Shown here piece by piece: positions 60,340 to 64,000 of a DNA stretch of 64,000 nt. Source of the DNA: Paucimonas lemoignei (GTDB taxonomy: Bacteria > Pseudomonadota > Gammaproteobacteria > Pseudomonadales > Pseudomonadaceae). The translations under genes were made by a program, and so were the position numbers. The notes under the pieces are model-generated. The model was not told the DNA's origin, searched no databases, and was given only the letters and a program-made list of their open reading frames with translations. Positions within the stretch are counted from its first letter, which is position 1, and each line of letters begins with the position of its first letter. The DNA lies in contig LS483371.1 of the NCBI GenBank assembly GCA_900475325.1, forward strand, positions 5,822,001 to 5,886,000. Reading direction: 5' to 3'.

Positions 60340-61268
60340 TGGATAAGCAGACGCAAATGTTGTTCATGGGGATCGGCGCGATTCTGCTACTGGCCTCGTT
60401 GATCGGTTACATCCTCAAACGCAAAGCCGGTGGGCCTAATTCGGTCATCGACAACCTCAACGCGCGAATCAATGCGTGGTGGGTGATGGTCATCGTGATC
60501 GGCATCGCCTTTGCCTTGGGCTACACCGCGGTGATCCTGCTGTTCTACGCGGTCTCGTTCTACGCCCTGCGCGAGTTCCTGACCCTGACGCCGACCCGCA
60601 AAAGCGACTATCCCGCGCTGGTGGCGGCGTTCTACGTGGCGCTGCCGCTGCAATACCTGCTGATCGCCATGGACTGGTACGGGCTGTTTTCGATCTTCAT
60701 TCCGGTCTATGTGTTTTTGCTGCTGCCGATCCTGGCGTCCCTGGGGGGTGACAGCAAACACTTCCTGGAGCGTGCCTCCAAAGTGCAATGGGGCCTGATG
60801 ATCGCGGTGTTCTGCGTGTCTTACGTCCCCGCGCTGCTGACCCTGGACATCGCAGGTTATGAAGGCCGCAACCTGCTGCTGATCGCTTACCTGGTGATCG
60901 TGGTTCAGCTATCGGACGTGCTGCAGTACGTGTGCGGCAAGCTGTTCGGCAAACACAAGATCGCGCCTAACCTGTCGCCTTCCAAAACCGTTGAGGGCTT
61001 TGTGGGCGGCATCGCGCTGGCGTCGCTGATCGGCGGCGCGCTGTGGTGGATCACGCCGTTCAATCCGTGGCAGGCGATCCTGATTGCTCTGCTGATCAAC
61101 CTGCTGGGCTTCGCGGGCGGCATCGTCATGTCGGCGATCAAGCGCGACCGGGGCGTCAAGGATTGGGGCCACATGATCGAAGGCCACGGCGGCATGCTCG
61201 ATCGCCTGGATTCGGTGTGCTTTGCCGCGCCGATCTTCTTTCATCTTGTGCGGTATTGGTGGACTTAA
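60339..61268 (+). CDS. ynbB: CDP-diacylglycerol synthase-like protein (CdsA/YnbB-like)
   Basis: A 309-residue polytopic enzyme with about eight membrane segments. The CdsA signature is complete: IMSAIKRDRGVKDWGHMIEG followed by HGGMLDRLDSVCFAAP (near 265-300). It makes CDP-diacylglycerol, the substrate of CDP-alcohol transferases such as the first gene of the cluster. The ATG shares a base with the plsC-like stop. Together with the acyltransferase, CDP-alcohol transferase and phosphatase it completes a dedicated phospholipid pathway. Housekeeping cdsA is expected elsewhere (by dxr/uppS). Confidence 0.88.
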   Translation: MDKQTQMLFMGIGAILLLASLIGYILKRKAGGPNSVIDNLNARINAWWVMVIVIGIAFALGYTAVILLFYAVSFYALREFLTLTPTRKSDYPALVAAFYVALPLQYLLIAMDWYGLFSIFIPVYVFLLLPILASLGGDSKHFLERASKVQWGLMIAVFCVSYVPALLTLDIAGYEGRNLLLIAYLVIVVQLSDVLQYVCGKLFGKHKIAPNLSPSKTVEGFVGGIALASLIGGALWWITPFNPWQAILIALLINLLGFAGGIVMSAIKRDRGVKDWGHMIEGHGGMLDRLDSVCFAAPIFFHLVRYWWT

Positions 61269-61269
61269 A

Positions 61270-61351
61270 GCAGTTACAAGCGTCAAGCCGCAAGCTACAA
61301 GTGAAGCGAGTTCGCTTTTAACTTGAAGCTTGTAGCTTGACGCTTGCAGCT
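61270..61351. repeat. Long hairpin repeat (CAAGCGTCAAGCCGCAAGCTACAAG type)
   Basis: AAGCGTCAAGC and GCTTGACGCTT are outer arms, AGCGA/TCGCT inner arms. It resembles the hairpin at 24356-24432 in wording and size, forming a fourth repeat class of this window. It separates the lipid cluster from lpd. Confidence 0.75.
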
Positions 61352-61402
61352 ATGAATATTACAACCATCATTTAAGGCTTTGACTCAGGAGCAAAAAAAG
61401 CC

Positions 61403-62803
61403 ATGAGCAGTTATGACGTTGTGATTATCGGCGGCGGCCCCGGCGGCTATAACGCGGCCATCCGTGCCGGGCAGTTGGGGCTGAGCGTGGCCTGTATCGA
61501 AGGTCGGGAAACCTTGGGCGGCACCTGCCTGAACGTGGGCTGCATCCCCTCCAAGGCGCTGCTGCACGCCTCCGAACTCTACGAATCGGCGGTGGGTGAA
61601 GAGTTCGCCAAGCTCGGTATTGAAGTCACGCCCACGTTGAACCTTGGGCAGATGATGAAGCAGAAAGGCGAAAGCGTGACTGCCCTGACCAAAGGCATCG
61701 AGTTTCTGTTTCGCAAGTACAAAGCCGAGTGGATCAAGGGCTGGGGGCGTATCGCGGGGCCTGGCCGGGTCATCGTCACCGATGCTCAAGGCGTTGAAAC
61801 CGAGCTGCAAGCCAAGGACATCATCATCGCCACCGGTTCCGAGCCGACTCCACTGCCCGGCGTAGATATCGACAACAAACGCATTCTGGACTCCACCGGC
61901 GCGCTGTCTTTGCCTGAAGTGCCCAAGCATCTGGTGGTGATCGGCGCGGGCGTCATCGGCCTGGAGCTGGGTTCGGTATGGCGGCGTCTGGGGGCGAAAG
62001 TCACGGTGGTGGAATACCTTGATCACGTCGCCCACGGCACTGATCTGGAGACTGGCAAGACCTTGCAGCGCTCATTGTCGCGTCAAGGCATCAACTTCAA
62101 GCTGAGCTCGAAAGTCACCACGGCCACCTCATCGGACCTGGGTGTAAGCCTGAGCGTAGAACCCGCTGCCGGTGGTGAAGCCGAACTGATTGAAGCTGAT
62201 TACGTATTGGTTTCTATCGGCCGTCGCCCTTACACCAAGGGCCTTGGCCTGGAAACCGTGGGCCTTGAGGTGGACAAGCGCGGCATGCTGGAAAACAAAG
62301 GCCACCGCACCGCGGCAGAGCATGTCTGGGTGATTGGCGATGTCACCTCCGGGCCGATGCTGGCGCACAAGGCCGAAGACGAGGCCAATGTGTGCCTGGA
62401 GCGCATCGTCGGCAAAGCCGGAGAAGTGAATTACAACCTGATCCCCAACGTGATCTACACCCGCCCGGAACTGGCCAGCGTGGGCAAGACCGAGGAGCAG
62501 CTCAAGGCCGAAGGCCGCGCGTACAAGGTCGGGAAATTCCCGTTCAGCGCCAACAGCCGCGCCAAGGTCAACCACGAGGCCGACGGCTTCGCCAAGGTGC
62601 TGGCTGACGAGCGCACCGATGAGATCCTTGGCGTACACCTGGTGGGGCCAAGTGTCAGTGAAATGATTGCCGAGTTCTGCGTGGCCATGGAGTTTGCGGC
62701 GTCGTCCGAGGACATCGGCCTGATCAGCCACCCCCACCCGACCCGCTCCGAAGCCCTGCGCCAGGCGGCGATGAGCGTGATGGGGTTACCGACTCAGACG
62801 TGA
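61403..62803 (+). CDS. lpd: Dihydrolipoyl dehydrogenase (Lpd3-like)
   Basis: A 466-residue flavoprotein disulfide reductase that reoxidises lipoyl groups of 2-oxoacid dehydrogenases or the glycine cleavage system. MSSYDVVIIGGGPGGYNAAI binds FAD, GGTCLNVGCIPSKAL holds the redox cysteines (near residue 40-54), HLVVIGAGVIGLELGSVW binds NAD, and the C-terminal ISHPHPTRSEALRQA holds the catalytic His-Glu. No E1/E2 genes are adjacent, so it is a free-standing copy like P. aeruginosa Lpd3. The upstream hairpin repeat may end the preceding transcript. Start ATG 61403 follows AGGAGC. Confidence 0.95.
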   Translation: MSSYDVVIIGGGPGGYNAAIRAGQLGLSVACIEGRETLGGTCLNVGCIPSKALLHASELYESAVGEEFAKLGIEVTPTLNLGQMMKQKGESVTALTKGIEFLFRKYKAEWIKGWGRIAGPGRVIVTDAQGVETELQAKDIIIATGSEPTPLPGVDIDNKRILDSTGALSLPEVPKHLVVIGAGVIGLELGSVWRRLGAKVTVVEYLDHVAHGTDLETGKTLQRSLSRQGINFKLSSKVTTATSSDLGVSLSVEPAAGGEAELIEADYVLVSIGRRPYTKGLGLETVGLEVDKRGMLENKGHRTAAEHVWVIGDVTSGPMLAHKAEDEANVCLERIVGKAGEVNYNLIPNVIYTRPELASVGKTEEQLKAEGRAYKVGKFPFSANSRAKVNHEADGFAKVLADERTDEILGVHLVGPSVSEMIAEFCVAMEFAASSEDIGLISHPHPTRSEALRQAAMSVMGLPTQT

Positions 62804-62824
62804 TGCCTACAACGCCGCATACCC

Positions 62825-62914
62825 GTGGGACCGGCTTCAGCCGGGAAGAGGCCTTGGCAAACGCCGCATTTGCGTCGTCAGGAATACCGCTTTCCCGGCT
62901 AAAGCCGGTCCCAC
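62825..62914. repeat. REPIN (GTGGGACCGGCTTCAGCCGGGAAG type)
   Basis: GTGGGACCGGCTTCAGCCGG pairs with CCGGCTAAAGCCGGTCCCAC. It lies between lpd and opgD; the rest of 62804-63107 is the opgD leader without recognised sites. Confidence 0.9.
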
Positions 62915-63107
62915 AGGTTCACCAACCCCACAGGTACCTGCGCCATCCCGAAACAATTTCGGCACATCTAAATCGTAATTATTTATGTTTTTTGCGAACA
63001 AGAGGCTGTGTTTGTTATCTGTTGTCGGTAGCTTGGCGTTCAGCAAGGAGTCGTAGCGCGTATTTTTCTCGTGCAGGAAGCACAGCACTGGTTAGGGGCT
63101 TCACCTT

Positions 63108-64000
63108 ATGAATCGCAGGACTCTTCTGAAAGCATCCATGGCATTGGCGGCTTATAGCAGCGTGCCCGCCTCGGGGCTTTTTGCTGCACGCGCTGTGGCC
63201 GCTACGGCTGATGGCGACATCGAGCATTTTGATTTTGATGCACTCAAGGCCCATGCCAAACAGTTGGCCGGTCGGGGTTACGTCAGTAATAAACAAGTGT
63301 TGCCGCCCGTGCTGGCCAACATGACACCTCAGCAGTTCAACGCAATCAAGTACGACGCCGGGCATTCCTTGTGGAACGAGCTGCATGGCCAACTGGACGT
63401 GCATTTCTTCCACGTCGGCATGGGCTTCAAGACGCCGGTGCGTATGTACAGCGTTGATCCCAAGACCAAACAGTCCCGGGAAGTGCATTTCCGCCACGAG
63501 CTGTTCAACTACGAGACCAGCGGCATCGACAAGTCGCTGGTCAAGGGCGACCTGGGCTTCGCCGGCTTCAAGTTGTTCAAGGCACCGGAAATCGCCATCA
63601 ATGACGTGGTGTCGTTCCTCGGCGCCAGCTACTTCCGCGCAGTGGACAGCAACAAGCAGTACGGCCTGTCGGCACGCGGCCTGGCCATCGATACGTACGC
63701 CAAGCGTCAGGAAGAATTCCCCGACTTCACCAAGTTCTGGTTCGAAACCCCGGACAAGAACGCGACCCGCTTCGTGGTTTACGCACTGTTGGATTCGCCG
63801 AGCTGCACCGGCGCCTATCGCTTTGACATCGACTGCCAGTCCGGGCAAGTGGTGATGGACATCGACGCGAACATCAATGCCCGCACCGACATCGATCAGA
63901 TGGGCATCTCGCCAATGACCAGTATGTTCAGCTGCGGTAATCACGAACGCCGGATGTGCGACACCATTCACCCGCAGATCCACGATTCGGATCGCCTGGC
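63108..64000 (+). CDS. opgD: Periplasmic glucan biosynthesis protein D (Tat-exported; cut by window edge)
   Basis: About 297 residues are visible and the frame is still open at the window end. It begins [20 protein letters not shown], a twin-arginine (RRxLLK) Tat signal with cleavage probably after ARAVA. The mature part matches OpgD/Mdo[41 protein letters not shown] and [18 protein letters not shown], then [10 protein letters not shown]. OpgD shapes the beta-glucan backbone of osmoregulated periplasmic glucans. The start has a weak AGGGG site 11 bases upstream. It is a single gene as far as seen. Confidence 0.92.
   Translation, partial: MNRRTLLKASMALAAYSSVPASGLFAARAVAATADGDIEHFDFDALKAHAKQLAGRGYVSNKQVLPPVLANMTPQQFNAIKYDAGHSLWNELHGQLDVHFFHVGMGFKTPVRMYSVDPKTKQSREVHFRHELFNYETSGIDKSLVKGDLGFAGFKLFKAPEIAINDVVSFLGASYFRAVDSNKQYGLSARGLAIDTYAKRQEEFPDFTKFWFETPDKNATRFVVYALLDSPSCTGAYRFDIDCQSGQVVMDIDANINARTDIDQMGISPMTSMFSCGNHERRMCDTIHPQIHDSDRL

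Overview
The window reads as chromosomal DNA of a Pseudomonas from the fluorescens/syringae side of the genus. Support comes from high GC, dense REP/REPIN hairpins of three classic Pseudomonas types, a two-subunit pyruvate carboxylase (pycA/pycB) with a divergent LysR gene, a lone RpiR/HexR gene next to a GGDEF-EAL gene and uvrD, and a zigA/folE2 zinc block. From memory, many of these genes have counterparts near the end of the P. aeruginosa PAO1 numbering (aspA, pycBA, uvrD, pdxY, zigA, cfaB), so the window may be origin-proximal. No rRNA, tRNA, insertion sequence, prophage or CRISPR array was seen. Both ends cut genes: a LysR regulator on the left and opgD on the right.

Layout. 1-11.2 kb is an aspartate/asparagine island. 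It holds a partial LysR gene, aspA, an AGCS symporter and a cytoplasmic-type asparaginase on the plus strand, and an AapJQMP-type ABC transporter ending in an isoaspartyl peptidase on the minus strand, with a second LysR gene divergent from it. 11.4-20.6 kb holds a bestrophin-like channel, transketolase, a YeeE/TsuA-like sulfur transporter, a MocR regulator divergent from a PaiB-like flavoprotein, two GNAT acetyltransferases and an unrecognised lower-GC gene. 20.6-22.4 kb is a hipA-hipB toxin-antitoxin pair in reversed order behind a palindrome-rich promoter. 22.5-27 kb is pycA-pycB and its LysR gene. 27-36 kb has small unknown genes, a HexR paralogue with a visible HexR-type operator but no adjacent zwf, a GGDEF-EAL protein, uvrD, a Tim44-domain protein and a SMI1/KNR4 protein. 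36-40.2 kb has a CPA2 antiporter, an acyl-CoA thioesterase, pdxY and a DUF3301 protein.

40.2-54.7 kb is dominated by zinc-limitation functions. It has two COG0523 GTPases (one zigA-like, coupled to DUF1826) and folE2, with a Zur-box-like palindrome between zigA and folE2. Further on is a four-gene operon encoding a large membrane SPFH protein, a His-rich HflC-like SPFH protein, an HflK-like SPFH protein and an HmtA-like P1B-ATPase. A second Zur-box-like palindrome lies 63 bases upstream of that operon. Cardiolipin synthase, a DUF3617 protein and a cyclopropane fatty acid synthase sit between them. 55.2-61.3 kb is an E. coli ynbABCD-like phospholipid cluster: a CDP-alcohol phosphatidyltransferase, a hydrolase-methyltransferase fusion, a PAP2-dual-specificity phosphatase fusion, a small membrane protein, a PlsC-type acyltransferase and a CdsA-type cytidylyltransferase. 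lpd and the start of opgD (Tat signal) close the window.

The best candidates for poorly described biology are the SPFH-triplet/P-type ATPase operon and the ynb-like lipid cluster. Other points of interest are a 12-bp minisatellite of DnaA-box-like units inside the MocR gene, an excess of perfect DnaA boxes in the window, a (GCAGCG)12 array inside a REPIN, and the palindromic hipA promoter. All functions are inferred by reading the sequence; no database search was possible.
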